Of a DNA stretch of 64,000 bases, positions 25,944-35,199 are shown in pieces. Numbering within the stretch: position 1 is the stretch's first letter; each line of letters opens with the position of its first letter. The DNA is taken from positions 13,828-77,827 of the forward strand of contig JBBQZP010000021.1 in the NCBI GenBank assembly GCA_038207585.1, given 5' to 3'. The notes beneath the pieces were generated by a model. That model ran no database searches. It was not told the DNA's origin and saw nothing but the letters and a program-made list of their open reading frames with translations. Made by a program: the position numbers and the translations under genes. The stretch comes from JBBQZP01 sp038207585 (GTDB lineage: Bacteria; Pseudomonadota; Alphaproteobacteria; Rhodobacterales; Rhodobacteraceae).

Positions 25944-26867
25944 ATGTTGCGCTATGTGCTGAAGCGGTTTCTGACCGCTATTCCCACGCTGTTCGTGATT
26001 GTCACCCTGTCGTTCTTCCTGATGCGCGTCGCCCCCGGCGGGCCGTTCAATCAGGAAAAGGGGCTGAACCCGGCAATCAAGGCCAATCTGGAAAAGCTGT
26101 ATCAGTTGGATTTGCCGCTTTGGCACCAATACTGGAACTACCTCAAGGCGTTGGCTGTGGGTGATTTCGGGCCCAGCTATACGCGCCCCGAATTTACCGT
26201 GGCCGAGATGTTTCAGGCGGGCCTGCCAATCTCCATCCAACTGGGGGCTACGGCGCTGGTGCTCGCCTTGGTGATCGGATCGGCGATGGGCATCGTCGCG
26301 GCCCTGCGCCAGAACCGGCTGGCCGATTACGCGGTGATCGCGACCGCCACGGCAGGCAGCACGATCCCGACCTTCGTGATTGCACCGCTGTTTCAGTTGA
26401 CCTTCGCACTGTCACTGAAATGGTTTCCCGTCGGCGGCTGGAACGACGGCGCATTCGTCAACACCGTGGGTCCGGTGCTGACGCTGATGTTGCCACAGCT
26501 TGCCCTCGTCGCCCGCCTGATGCGCGGTTCGATGATCGAAAGCCTGCGCTCGCACCACATCCGCACGGCGCGGGCCTTGGGGCTTTCGGATTGGTCGGTG
26601 GTGATCCGCCATGCGTTTCGCGGGGCGCTGATGCCGGTGATTTCTTATGCCGGGCCTGCGGCGGCGGCACTGCTGACCGGGTCGATCATCGTGGAGACGG
26701 TCTTCGGCATTCCCGGCATTGGCCGCTATTTCGTCGAATCGGCCCTGAACCGCGACTATACGGTGGTCATGGGAACGGTGGTGATCATCGCGGTTTTCAC
26801 CATATTTTTCAATCTGATCGTCGACATTCTTTATGCGTTTGTCGACCCACGGGTGCGCTATGACTGA
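25944..26867 (+). CDS. oppB: Oligopeptide ABC transporter permease OppB
   Basis: 307 residues from the ATG at 25944 (AAGG site at 25932-25935). Typical DppB/OppB permease: MLRYVLKRFLTAIPTLFVIV first helix, VAPGGPFNQEKGLNPAIKAN, then the BPD_transp_1 domain with the EAA loop RTARALGLSDWSVVIRHAFR that contacts the ATPase. Six transmembrane helices. It overlaps the start of oppC by 8 bases. Confidence 0.93.
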   Translation: MLRYVLKRFLTAIPTLFVIVTLSFFLMRVAPGGPFNQEKGLNPAIKANLEKLYQLDLPLWHQYWNYLKALAVGDFGPSYTRPEFTVAEMFQAGLPISIQLGATALVLALVIGSAMGIVAALRQNRLADYAVIATATAGSTIPTFVIAPLFQLTFALSLKWFPVGGWNDGAFVNTVGPVLTLMLPQLALVARLMRGSMIESLRSHHIRTARALGLSDWSVVIRHAFRGALMPVISYAGPAAAALLTGSIIVETVFGIPGIGRYFVESALNRDYTVVMGTVVIIAVFTIFFNLIVDILYAFVDPRVRYD

Positions 26868-27984
26868 CATTCCCGCCCCTGCCGTCACCCCCGCCGCCGG
26901 GCGCTCGCTCTGGGCCGATGCCTGGGCGCGGCTCAAGGCCAACCGCGCCGCGATGATAAGCCTTTGGTATCTGGCCTTCATGGCGCTGATCTGCATCATT
27001 GGCCCGATGCTGACGCCAAATGCCTTTTCCACCATCCACCAGAATTACACCCGCGTCGCCCCCAGCCTTGCCCCCTATCCCACCACCGACATGATCAAAC
27101 CCGCCGCCGAAGATGCCGTGCGCCGGGGAAGGATGGAGCTTGCCGACTGGACGCGCGAGGGCGGCATGGTCACGATGCACGTCACCTCAAAACGCCCGAT
27201 AGATGCGCGGGTGACGCGCTATATCGACCGCTCGGACATGTTTGAGGATGCAAAGGCCACCGAAATAGCAGCCGACGGTCTGTCAGCCACGATCACCGCC
27301 ACGGTCGCGCAGAAATACTTCCTGTTCGGCACCGATGCGACAGGGCGCGACCTACTGACCCGCACCCTGATTGCGGGTCGGGTGTCGCTGGCCATCGGGC
27401 TTTTGGCCGGGTTGGTCGCCGTGGTCATCGGCGTGGTTTACGGCGCCACCGCAGGCTTTGTCGGCGGCAAGACGGATGAGGTGATGATGCGCATCGTCGA
27501 CATCCTGTATTCGCTGCCCTTCATCTTTTTCGTCATCATGCTGGTTGTGTTTTTCGGCCGCAATTTCGTGCTGATGTTTCTGGCCGTGGGGGCCGTTCTA
27601 TGGCTCGACATGGCGCGGATCGTGCGGGGGCAAGCGCTTTCCATCAAGCGGCAGGAATACGTTCAGGCGGCCGAGGCTTTGGGTGTTACCCGCGCGGGCA
27701 TCCTTGCGCGCCACATCGTGCCAAACCTTCTGGGGCCGGTTGCGATTTACATGACCCTTCTGGTGCCGCAGGTGATCATCCTTGAAAGTTTCCTGTCTTA
27801 TCTTGGCCTTGGCGTGCAGGAACCGATGTCAAGTTGGGGTGTCCTGATCAGTCAGGGTGCGAAAAACATGCCCTACGCCAACTGGCTTTTGTTCTTTCCG
27901 GCGGTCTTTCTGATCTCCACCCTGTTCGCGCTGAACTTCATCGGCGACGGATTGCGCGACGCGCTTGACCCGAAGGACCGCTAA
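26860..27984 (+). CDS. oppC: Oligopeptide ABC transporter permease OppC with enlarged periplasmic segment
   Basis: 374 residues. The ATG at 26860 overlaps the oppB stop. OppC N-terminal helix (MISLWYLAFMALICIIGPML), then an unusually long soluble stretch (roughly residues 60-160) before FGTDATGRDLLTRTLIAGRV and the permease core. The EAA loop is QAAEALGVTRAGILARHIVP. Ordinary DppC/OppC proteins are about 290-305 residues, so the insert adds some 70 residues in the periplasm. It partners OppB and the fused ATPase encoded one base downstream. Confidence 0.92.
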   Translation: MTDIPAPAVTPAAGRSLWADAWARLKANRAAMISLWYLAFMALICIIGPMLTPNAFSTIHQNYTRVAPSLAPYPTTDMIKPAAEDAVRRGRMELADWTREGGMVTMHVTSKRPIDARVTRYIDRSDMFEDAKATEIAADGLSATITATVAQKYFLFGTDATGRDLLTRTLIAGRVSLAIGLLAGLVAVVIGVVYGATAGFVGGKTDEVMMRIVDILYSLPFIFFVIMLVVFFGRNFVLMFLAVGAVLWLDMARIVRGQALSIKRQEYVQAAEALGVTRAGILARHIVPNLLGPVAIYMTLLVPQVIILESFLSYLGLGVQEPMSSWGVLISQGAKNMPYANWLLFFPAVFLISTLFALNFIGDGLRDALDPKDR

Positions 27985-27985
27985 G

Positions 27986-29575
27986 ATGGACCCGATCCTG
28001 ACGTTGCGCGATCTGCGCGTTTCCTTCGATACACTTGACGGTGCGGTGGATGCGGTAAAGGGCCTGAACCTGACCGTAGCGCCCGGTGAAACCGTGGCGA
28101 TCGTGGGCGAAAGCGGGTCGGGCAAAAGCCAGTCGATGATGGCCGCGATGGGGCTTTTGGCGAGTAACGGGCAGGCGTCGGGGGTTGCCGATTACCGGGG
28201 CACAAACCTTGTCGGCTTGCGGAAATCGGACTTGAACCGCATTCGCGGCGCCAAGATCACGATGATTTTCCAGGAACCGATGACCTCGCTTGATCCCTTG
28301 TACCGCATCGGCGACCAGATCATGGAGCCGATCCTGCGGCATCAGGGCGGCAATCGGGCGGCAGCTCGCGCCCGCGCCATCGAGATGCTGACCCTCGTGA
28401 AAATCCCCGATCCCGCGCGCCGGATGCGGTCTTATCCGCATGAGCTTTCGGGCGGTCAGCGCCAGCGCGTGATGATCGCGATGGCCTTGGCAAACACCCC
28501 CGACATCCTGATCGCGGATGAGCCGACAACCGCTCTGGATGTGACAATTCAGGCCGAAATACTGGACCTTATGAAGGGCCTGCAACAGCAATTCGGCATG
28601 GCGATGGTGTTCATCACGCATGATCTGGGCGTCGTGAAACGTATCGCCGACCGGGTCTATGTGATGCGGCAGGGCGAGGTGGTCGAGGATGGCCCGACCG
28701 CACAGGTCTTTGCCACCCCCCGCCACGCCTACACCCGCGCGCTGCTGGACGCCGAACCCTCGGGCACCAAGGCCCCGCCCCCCGACGCAGCACCCATCAT
28801 CCTGCAAGGCGACCGGATCGGCGTGGAATTCCGGCTGGGCGGCGGGTTTCTGCGCGGCAAGCCCACCATCCTGCGCGCCGTCGACAACGTGTCGGTGCAT
28901 CTGCGGCAGGGCCAGACCATCGGCATCGTGGGCGAATCCGGTTCGGGCAAATCCACCCTCGCGCGCGCGCTGTTGCGCCTGATGCCCTGTCAGGGCGCGA
29001 TCAGGTTTGAGGGGCGCGATATTGCGGCTTTGGGCGTGGCCGAGATGCGCCCCCTGCGGCGGCAGTTGCAGATCGTGATGCAGGACCCGTTCGGATCGCT
29101 GTCGCCGCGCATGACGGCAGGCCAGATCGTGACCGAGGGGCTGCTGGTCCACGACCCCCGCATGTCGGCCCGCGACCGCGACCTGCGCGCCGCACAGGCG
29201 TTGGAGGAGGTGCAACTCGACCCCGCCTTGCGCAACCGCTATCCGCATGAGTTTTCGGGCGGTCAGCGCCAACGCATCGCCATCGCCCGCGCGATCATCC
29301 TGAAGCCGCGACTGGTGGTGCTGGACGAGCCGACCTCGGCCCTTGACCGGCAGGTGCAGCGCCAGATCGTCGACCTTCTGCGCGACCTGCAGGCCGCACA
29401 CGGGCTGAGCTATCTGTTCATCAGCCACGATCTGGCCGTGGTCCGCGCGATGTCGGACCATATCATGGTGATGAAGGACGGGCGATTGATCGAGGAAGGC
29501 ACGCCGGATCAGGTGCTGGACGCGCCGCGGGATGAGTATACGCGCAGGTTGATGGCGGCGGCGTTTGCGGGGTGA
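27986..29575 (+). CDS. Fused dual ABC ATPase OppD-OppF of the oligopeptide importer
   Basis: 529 residues from the ATG at 27986. Two complete nucleotide-binding domains in one chain. NBD1: Walker A GESGSGKSQSM, signature LSGGQRQRVMIAMAL, Walker B DILIADEPTTALD, then the OppD C-terminal tail. NBD2 (from about residue 275): Walker A GESGSGKSTLARAL, signature FSGGQRQRIAIARAI, Walker B LVVLDEPTSALD, H-loop LFISHDLAV. In E. coli opp these are two genes; fusions resemble YejF/GsiA. The first Walker A ends in KSQ rather than KST, as in some OppD. Last gene of the peptide operon. Confidence 0.93.
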   Translation: MDPILTLRDLRVSFDTLDGAVDAVKGLNLTVAPGETVAIVGESGSGKSQSMMAAMGLLASNGQASGVADYRGTNLVGLRKSDLNRIRGAKITMIFQEPMTSLDPLYRIGDQIMEPILRHQGGNRAAARARAIEMLTLVKIPDPARRMRSYPHELSGGQRQRVMIAMALANTPDILIADEPTTALDVTIQAEILDLMKGLQQQFGMAMVFITHDLGVVKRIADRVYVMRQGEVVEDGPTAQVFATPRHAYTRALLDAEPSGTKAPPPDAAPIILQGDRIGVEFRLGGGFLRGKPTILRAVDNVSVHLRQGQTIGIVGESGSGKSTLARALLRLMPCQGAIRFEGRDIAALGVAEMRPLRRQLQIVMQDPFGSLSPRMTAGQIVTEGLLVHDPRMSARDRDLRAAQALEEVQLDPALRNRYPHEFSGGQRQRIAIARAIILKPRLVVLDEPTSALDRQVQRQIVDLLRDLQAAHGLSYLFISHDLAVVRAMSDHIMVMKDGRLIEEGTPDQVLDAPRDEYTRRLMAAAFAG

Positions 29576-29608
29576 GGGGGGTCTTTTGCGAATTCCTGTC
29601 GTTGGACT

Positions 29609-30724
29609 TTAATTAGGAACTTTCCTTGCATTGCAATGATTTGCCGCAAATATAAGATTTTCGCGGCTTTCAGTTAAATATCCGGCGGCCAATAGTCTTT
29701 TAGCACCATCGCTGAACTCTGCCACAATGCTAAACCTATTCACTCTTTTAAGCCAATCCAAAGTATTTTCCTTTGGTAATACCATAAGCACGACGCTAGC
29801 TTTACTATCCATTTTAATTAAGACTGGCTTTGATTGTGTGATCCAAAAAACATCAGTGTCTAGCGTTATGGATCTAATGGGTGGATTCTCAAAATCAAAA
29901 TCACCCACTAGCTCAATTGCGATGAATAATTTTCCAGGCGATTCCTCTTGGCAGAATTGACTCACTTGGAATTGGCGCTTATCGTCACTGATCGGTCGAA
30001 CAAAGGCTCGCCAGCCGTTGAACCAGAAATCCAACCGCCACGCAGTTTGTGCTGTCGGAAGATGGCCAGTGATCATTAAAATCGCTTTGGGATCGCTGGG
30101 TTCAAAGCCAGACTTTTCAACACCAGGATACCTCGAGATTCCCCAACCATCGACATCCTCACGATCCATCCAGACTATTTCTTGTGGGGCAACATAAGTC
30201 ACATAGGCTGCAACCGCACCATATGGAACGCCATGAGTAACGGCGAACTCTGCCAACTCGTTATTGCAATCCTCATTTGCAATGCCATTCACCGAGCACG
30301 AGTGCTGTCCAAAGCGCCCGAATGGTTCGACAGTTCGATATCGTCCCCCAATAAACAAAATGGAGGCACAAGCAGAGGCGCATTCTGCCCCACTTTCGAT
30401 GACGGTATGAAACGGTGCTGAATCCATAAACTCAGAAATTTTTATTGCTTCATCTACGCTGCCACCGGGGCTATCTAGCAAAAGTATTGGATATCCATAT
30501 TCTGATGGCTTAGCTAACTCCGCCGCTAACTTGAACCGTTCAGCGCTACCTGACACTATATCTCCCTCAAATTTCAAGACTGTTTTGCCTCTCCATTGAA
30601 CAGTCGAAATGCTCTCGGCAGATACAACTGTGCCAAATTCCATTAGAGAAAGTAGAGAGACAACGACATATCCCAAGAGCGTAAAAATACGCGTTTGATT
30701 TGAGAATAGCTTTAGAAATTGCAT
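29609..30724 (-). CDS. AT-rich gene for an exported ClpP/crotonase-fold protein (COG3904-like)
   Basis: 371 residues from the ATG at 30724, 5 bases after GGAGG. The N-terminus is a signal or anchor (FTLLGYVVVSLLSLM). Residues 80-130 carry ILLLDSPGGSVDEAIKISEF and ECASACASILFIGG, like periplasmic ClpP/SppA-fold proteins; Ser118 in the CASAC segment is the likely nucleophile and His141 in FGQHSC a candidate base. The C-terminal ~150 residues are beta-rich and unrecognised. Base composition contrasts sharply with its neighbours (29821-29880 is 24 G+C of 60), and codon use is AT-leaning, pointing to lateral transfer. No transposase borders it. Function unknown; a periplasmic peptidase or degenerate relative is the best guess. 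Confidence 0.75.
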   Translation of the reverse strand: MQFLKLFSNQTRIFTLLGYVVVSLLSLMEFGTVVSAESISTVQWRGKTVLKFEGDIVSGSAERFKLAAELAKPSEYGYPILLLDSPGGSVDEAIKISEFMDSAPFHTVIESGAECASACASILFIGGRYRTVEPFGRFGQHSCSVNGIANEDCNNELAEFAVTHGVPYGAVAAYVTYVAPQEIVWMDREDVDGWGISRYPGVEKSGFEPSDPKAILMITGHLPTAQTAWRLDFWFNGWRAFVRPISDDKRQFQVSQFCQEESPGKLFIAIELVGDFDFENPPIRSITLDTDVFWITQSKPVLIKMDSKASVVLMVLPKENTLDWLKRVNRFSIVAEFSDGAKRLLAAGYLTESRENLIFAANHCNARKVPN

Positions 30725-30788
30725 ATTGGCCTCCAGCTCGGAAAGTAACAAGCAAGTTTGTATTCTTAAACATCTTTGGGACACCCCC

Positions 30789-31988
30789 TCACCCCAACGC
30801 AATCAAACACGCCTGCACCGAGTGGTAGATATCCGGTTTCCCCTCAAACACCCGCTCCATGGGTCGCAAGTCTTCGTCCAGTTCCGGATACCAACCGCCC
30901 CGCTGATGGTCGATCACATGGGCGTCGACAAAGCCCCAGATGCGGCGATACCAGTCCTCGAACCGCTGGTCGCCGCCCGTGCGGCGCAGGGTGGCGGCGG
31001 CGGCGATGCCTTCGGCGCAGGGCCACCAGAAGCGGTCGGCGCGGTCGGGGTTATTCTTCCAATCCATCGTATAGTAGAACCCGCCGGTATCCGGCGCCCA
31101 GCCGATGCGGCAGGTTTCCAGAAACAGCGCGCGGGCGGCCTCGATCATCCAGCCATTGGCGCGGCCGCCGTGATCCCAGAGTTCGGCCAGAAGGCGGCTC
31201 CATTCCAGCGCGTGGCCCGGCGTGTGACCTGCGGGGCGGAACATCGGGTTGCCGGCATAGGTGCGGTCCAAATCCCAGCTTTCGGTGAAATGCTCGCCCA
31301 CGCGCCAGCCCAAAGCGCGGGCGTGGCGGTTGATGATCAGATCCGCGATGCGTTCGGCCATCACCAGATAGTCGCGTCGCCCGGTTGCCGCATGGGCGGC
31401 CATCAGCGCCTCAGTCAGGTGCATGTTCGAATTCTGCCCGCGGTAGGGGCCAAGCGGTTGCCAGTCGGCGGTGAATTCTTCCCGCGCGGCACCGACGGTA
31501 TCATCCCAAAAGCGGGTCAGCAGAATGTCGGTCACATCCTGTAGCAGGCGGTCGGCATCGGGGTGGCCTACCGATTTGGCCGAAGCCGCAGCCAGCAGCA
31601 CGAAAGCGTGGCCATATGCCTGTTTGGTGGCATCGACCGGGGCACCGTTCGCCACAGTCCAGAAATAGCCGCCATGCCCCGCGTCGCGGTGGGCGTTCCA
31701 CAGATAGGACATGCCGTGGTCGATCATCCGGTCCGCCCCCGGCAGGCCCAGACGGTGTGCCAAGGAAAAGCAATGCACCAGCCGCGTGGTTTCGTGCAGG
31801 CCCCGGTTGGGCGTTGGCAAGGGGCGGCCATCCGTGGCCAACGGATAGAACCCGCCCGAGGGATCAAGCGCGTTGTGCTGGAACAGCGCGAACAGGCGGC
31901 GTGCCTGATCCATCAACCAGTCGCGATGCGCCGGGCGCGCGGTGAAATCGGGGCTGGTGGCCCCCGCCCAATGAATATGACCCTGCAT
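30789..31988 (-). CDS. AGE-family sugar isomerase/epimerase (YihS/mannose isomerase-like)
   Basis: 399 residues, cytoplasmic, an (alpha/alpha)6 barrel of the N-acylglucosamine 2-epimerase superfamily. Characteristic pieces: LHETTRLVHCFSLAHRLG, AYGHAFVLLAAASA, GHTPGHALEWSRLLAELW, RFWWPCAEGIAAAATL and a C-terminal KPDIYHSVQACLIALG. The arginine, glutamate and histidine positions of aldose-ketose isomerases appear kept. It probably interconverts mannose/fructose/glucose or a modified aldose. It sits alone, divergent from the aminopeptidase gene and next to the AT-rich gene. Confidence 0.88.
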   Translation of the reverse strand: MQGHIHWAGATSPDFTARPAHRDWLMDQARRLFALFQHNALDPSGGFYPLATDGRPLPTPNRGLHETTRLVHCFSLAHRLGLPGADRMIDHGMSYLWNAHRDAGHGGYFWTVANGAPVDATKQAYGHAFVLLAAASAKSVGHPDADRLLQDVTDILLTRFWDDTVGAAREEFTADWQPLGPYRGQNSNMHLTEALMAAHAATGRRDYLVMAERIADLIINRHARALGWRVGEHFTESWDLDRTYAGNPMFRPAGHTPGHALEWSRLLAELWDHGGRANGWMIEAARALFLETCRIGWAPDTGGFYYTMDWKNNPDRADRFWWPCAEGIAAAATLRRTGGDQRFEDWYRRIWGFVDAHVIDHQRGGWYPELDEDLRPMERVFEGKPDIYHSVQACLIALG

Positions 31989-32138
31989 GGATACCCCCCC
32001 CGAACGCCGCAGTCGCGAAACCGTGGTCCGCCGCGCGCAAAATGTCTAGCAGGCGATTGGCAAATTGCCGCTGGTACCAGTTGCAACCGCAAGCAGATGG
32101 GGCGACGATGCAGCCGTGAAATCACGCCAGAGGATACC

Positions 32139-33377
32139 ATGAAAGACCACACCCCGCAGGATGACATGCTGGACCGGATGGCCGAGGTCACGGTGCGCAC
32201 CGGCCTGAACCTGCAACCGGGGCAGGATCTGTTCCTGACGGCCCCGGTGACGGCGCTGCCTCTGGTGCGCAGAATCGCGGCGGCGGCTTACCGAGCGGGT
32301 GCCGGCCTAGTGACGCCGCTGTTGTCGGACGAGGCGGTGACGCTGGCGCGGTTTGAAAACGCGGGGGACGCGAGTTTCGACCGCGCGCCGGGCTGGCTTT
32401 ATGAAGGCATGGCCAAGGCGTTTGGGGCCAACACCGCGCGGCTGGCGATTGTGGGCGACAACCCGATGCTGCTTGCGGAACAAGACCCGGCCAAGGTTTC
32501 GCGGGCTGGCAAGGCCAATGCGATGGCCTATCAGCCTGCGCTGAAGATGATTTCCGAGTTTCACATCAACTGGAACATCGTGGCTTATCCCGGCCCGGCA
32601 TGGGCGCGGCTTGTGTTTCCGGATCTGCCCGAGTCCGAGGCCGTTCAGGCGCTGACAAACGCCATCTACGCCGCGTCGCGCATCACCGGGGAAGACCCGG
32701 TCGCCGACTGGGCCGCGCATAACGCAAATCTTGCCAAACGCTCGGCCTGGCTGAACGGGCAGCGCTTTGCCGCACTGCATTTCAAAGGGCCGGGCACCGA
32801 TCTGACCGTGGGGCTGGCCGATGGGCATGAATGGGCGGGCGGTGCGTCGCAGGCGCAGAACGGCATCATCTGCAACCCCAATATCCCGACGGAAGAGGTG
32901 TTCACCACACCCCACGCCCTGCGGGTGGAAGGCCATGTCTGCGCCACCAAACCGCTGTCGCATCAGGGCAGCCTGATCGAGAATATCGCGGTAAAGTTCG
33001 AAGCCGGGCGCATCGTGGAGGCCCGCGCCACCCGTGGCGAGGCCGTTCTGCAAAAGGTGTTGGAGGCAGACGAGGGTGCGCGGCGTCTGGGCGAAGTGGC
33101 GCTGGTGCCCCATTCCTCGCCGATCTCGGCCTCGGGACTGCTCTTTTACAACACGCTTTTCGATGAAAACGCGGCCTGTCATATCGCCTTGGGCCAGTGT
33201 TATTCAAAATGCTTCGTCAATGGCGCGAACCTGACACCTGATCAGATCGCCGCACAGGGCGGCAACAAAAGTGTTATCCATATCGACTGGATGATCGGCT
33301 CGGATCAGGTGGATATCGACGGCATCGGCGCAGACGGCACCCGCACCCCGGTGTTCCGCAAAGGCGAATGGGCGTGA
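32139..33377 (+). CDS. Aminopeptidase, M29 (thermophilic aminopeptidase T) family
   Basis: 412 residues from the ATG at 32139 with an AGAGGATACC ribosome site. Metallo-aminopeptidase. The ligand set known from AmpS/AmpT can be placed: E in NIPTEEVFTTP, E in RRLGEVALVPHSS, H in AACHIALGQCYSK with the following tyrosine, and H and D in VIHIDWMIGS. The N-terminal domain is MLDRMAEVTVRTGLNLQPGQ. Releases N-terminal residues from cytoplasmic peptides as a dimer. Its last 10 bases overlap the next gene. Confidence 0.93.
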   Translation: MKDHTPQDDMLDRMAEVTVRTGLNLQPGQDLFLTAPVTALPLVRRIAAAAYRAGAGLVTPLLSDEAVTLARFENAGDASFDRAPGWLYEGMAKAFGANTARLAIVGDNPMLLAEQDPAKVSRAGKANAMAYQPALKMISEFHINWNIVAYPGPAWARLVFPDLPESEAVQALTNAIYAASRITGEDPVADWAAHNANLAKRSAWLNGQRFAALHFKGPGTDLTVGLADGHEWAGGASQAQNGIICNPNIPTEEVFTTPHALRVEGHVCATKPLSHQGSLIENIAVKFEAGRIVEARATRGEAVLQKVLEADEGARRLGEVALVPHSSPISASGLLFYNTLFDENAACHIALGQCYSKCFVNGANLTPDQIAAQGGNKSVIHIDWMIGSDQVDIDGIGADGTRTPVFRKGEWA

Positions 33378-34579
33378 GCATATCCGCCACCAACCGCGTT
33401 GACGGCGCCCGCCCAGATGCGCCGGACCTTGCGGCTAGGGGGCCACATCCGGTGGGGGTGGCGCACCTGACGCTGATCAATGCCGGCCAGATTGATGTGA
33501 GGAACGCCACATCCGCCATTGGTCCTTTGGTCGACCGGGTAATTCCGGTTGAAGTCTGGTATCCAGCCGCGCCCGGCACGCAACCCGGCACCACCTATGA
33601 CACGATCCTGCGCGATGGGGTGACGCCGATCCGGTTGCACGGCGCCGCCTGTCGTGATGCAACACCCGAACCGGGGCGCTATCCTCTGGTCATCCTCTCG
33701 CACGGCTATCCCGGCAACCGCTTTTTGATGAGCCATCTGGCCGAAAACCTTGCCTCCAAGGGCTATGTAGTGGCCAGCCTTGATCATCAGGGCTCCACCT
33801 ACGATGATCAGGCGGCGTTTGGCGAAACGCTGGTGCATCGCCCGCTGGACCAGAGGTTCGCGATTGATGCGCTGGCGGGGGCAGATCATCCGGTAGCAGC
33901 GCTGATGGATACCGGGCGCGTCGGCATTATCGGCTATTCGATGGGCGGGTATGGCGCGCTGGTGCTGGGCGGCGCGGGCATCACACAAGCGGCTGTCGAT
34001 CACCCCGATACCGCGCCTTTTGACATTCTGGCCCGCCACCTTGCCGGATCGCCCGTGCATGACGCGCTACCCGACACGCGCATCCTCTGCATCATCACCT
34101 TCGGCCCATGGGGGCGGCAGCGCGGGGTGTGGGACGCGGCGGGTCTTTCGGGCCTGCGGGTGCCTACACTGATCATTGCGGGATCAGTTGATGACGTGTC
34201 GGGCTATGCCGACGGCATGCGCCTGATCTTTACGCAAAGCACTGGCACCGACCGGCATCTGCTGACCTTTGCAAACGCCGGACACAATGCCGCAGCGCCG
34301 ATCCCGGCCCCTGCCGAAAGCTGGGTGGCGTCGCCACATCTGGATTTCATTCCCTTCCAGCATTACGCCGACAAGGTCTGGGACACTGTGCGCATGAACG
34401 GCATCGGCCAGCATTTTGCGACGGCCTTTCTGGGGATTCACCTGAAAGACCAGACGGAAATGCAGAATTATCTTGGCGCCGACGGCCTGCCTGACACCTG
34501 CGACTGGCCGGGCTTCGAACCAGGAACCGCGCTTGGCCTGCGGTTCGAGACGCTGCGCAAGGGCCGCACAGGCACCTGA
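33368..34579 (+). CDS. Alpha/beta-hydrolase, dienelactone-hydrolase/platelet-activating-factor-acetylhydrolase-like
   Basis: 403 residues with no clear signal peptide. Alpha/beta-hydrolase fold: VIPVEVWYPAAPG, oxyanion region YPLVILSHGYPGNRFLMSHL, nucleophile elbow VGIIGYSMGGYGALVLGG, an Asp region IAGSVDDVSGYADG and a C-terminal FANAGHNAAAP histidine. This order matches the dienelactone hydrolase/PAF-acetylhydrolase-like group. The substrate is unknown. The start overlaps the aminopeptidase gene by 10 bases, so it is probably co-translated with it. Confidence 0.85.
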   Translation: MGVSISATNRVDGARPDAPDLAARGPHPVGVAHLTLINAGQIDVRNATSAIGPLVDRVIPVEVWYPAAPGTQPGTTYDTILRDGVTPIRLHGAACRDATPEPGRYPLVILSHGYPGNRFLMSHLAENLASKGYVVASLDHQGSTYDDQAAFGETLVHRPLDQRFAIDALAGADHPVAALMDTGRVGIIGYSMGGYGALVLGGAGITQAAVDHPDTAPFDILARHLAGSPVHDALPDTRILCIITFGPWGRQRGVWDAAGLSGLRVPTLIIAGSVDDVSGYADGMRLIFTQSTGTDRHLLTFANAGHNAAAPIPAPAESWVASPHLDFIPFQHYADKVWDTVRMNGIGQHFATAFLGIHLKDQTEMQNYLGADGLPDTCDWPGFEPGTALGLRFETLRKGRTGT

Positions 34580-34683
34580 ATTCGTACAGATTTCACATGG
34601 TTGAAACCTGACTGTGGCCCCGCACCGATACCTCATCGCCACCGAGGAGGCGCGCATCTGCATTTTGCTCAGTCTTACGAGGC

Positions 34684-35136
34684 GTGACCAAGGTTTTCGG
34701 CATCAAACGGGCCGTCGACAACGCGAAGGCCGAGATCGCCCGCCGCTGCAGAACCGGCACCATCGACATGGCCGCGCTGGGCGCACTGTCCGTTGCCAAG
34801 GCATACCTGACCGACCCGAACGCGGGTGATCTGGAACCGACCACGGCCTATCGCACGCTGGACCAGTCTTTCGGCGAAGCGAAATTCTGTGGCGGGCACC
34901 AGCAGAGCATCGTCGGCGTGGCCTCCGGCGTTTTCGCGGCGGGCGGGTCTTGGGCCGACGGTCTGGGCAACCGGGCAGTCGGCTCCAACTCTGGCGCTTT
35001 CTGCAAGGCCGCTGATGCGGGCCTCGTGACCATGAACGACATCGCGCAAATCTGGAAATCCAAGCTGACCCCGGAGGGCCCGATGGTGGTGCGCCCGGCG
35101 CTGCCGCAGGACGCAAAGACAAGGCAACGCAAGTGA
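34684..35136 (+). pseudogene. Relic of phosphonate transporter genes: start of phnC fused to the end of phnD
   Basis: A 150-codon open stretch. The first ~16 codons (VTKVFGIKRAVDNA) read like the opening strand of an ABC ATPase such as PhnC. After about codon 45 the frame matches the C-terminal half of the phosphonate-binding protein PhnD: DPNAGDLEPTTAY, FCGGHQQSIVGVASGVFAAG and IAQIWKSKLTPEGPMVVRPA; compare the WKSPLIPGDPIV region of E. coli PhnD. There is no Walker A, no signal peptide and no PhnE. Placement directly before phnF and the C-P lyase operon supports a deleted phnCD(E) locus. The PhnD match is good; the PhnC part is short and less certain. Non-functional. Confidence 0.65.
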
Positions 35137-35199
35137 CGGCCGACCGGTGGGAAACCGATCCGGGATACGCCCGCAATCTTCATGCTTTGCATGAACGGA

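Noticed and set aside
27938..29461. 507-codon minus-strand frame opposite the fused ATPase
   Set aside because: Walker motifs and signature sequences are on the plus strand.
34591..34606. TTTCA-CATGGT-TGAAA inverted repeat after the alpha/beta-hydrolase gene
   Set aside because: Only 5-base arms and no T-run; too weak to call a terminator or operator.
35137..35199. Possible phnE start after the PhnD-like relic
   Set aside because: A short frame (VTADRWETDPGYARNL) exists but shows no membrane helix or PhnE motif.
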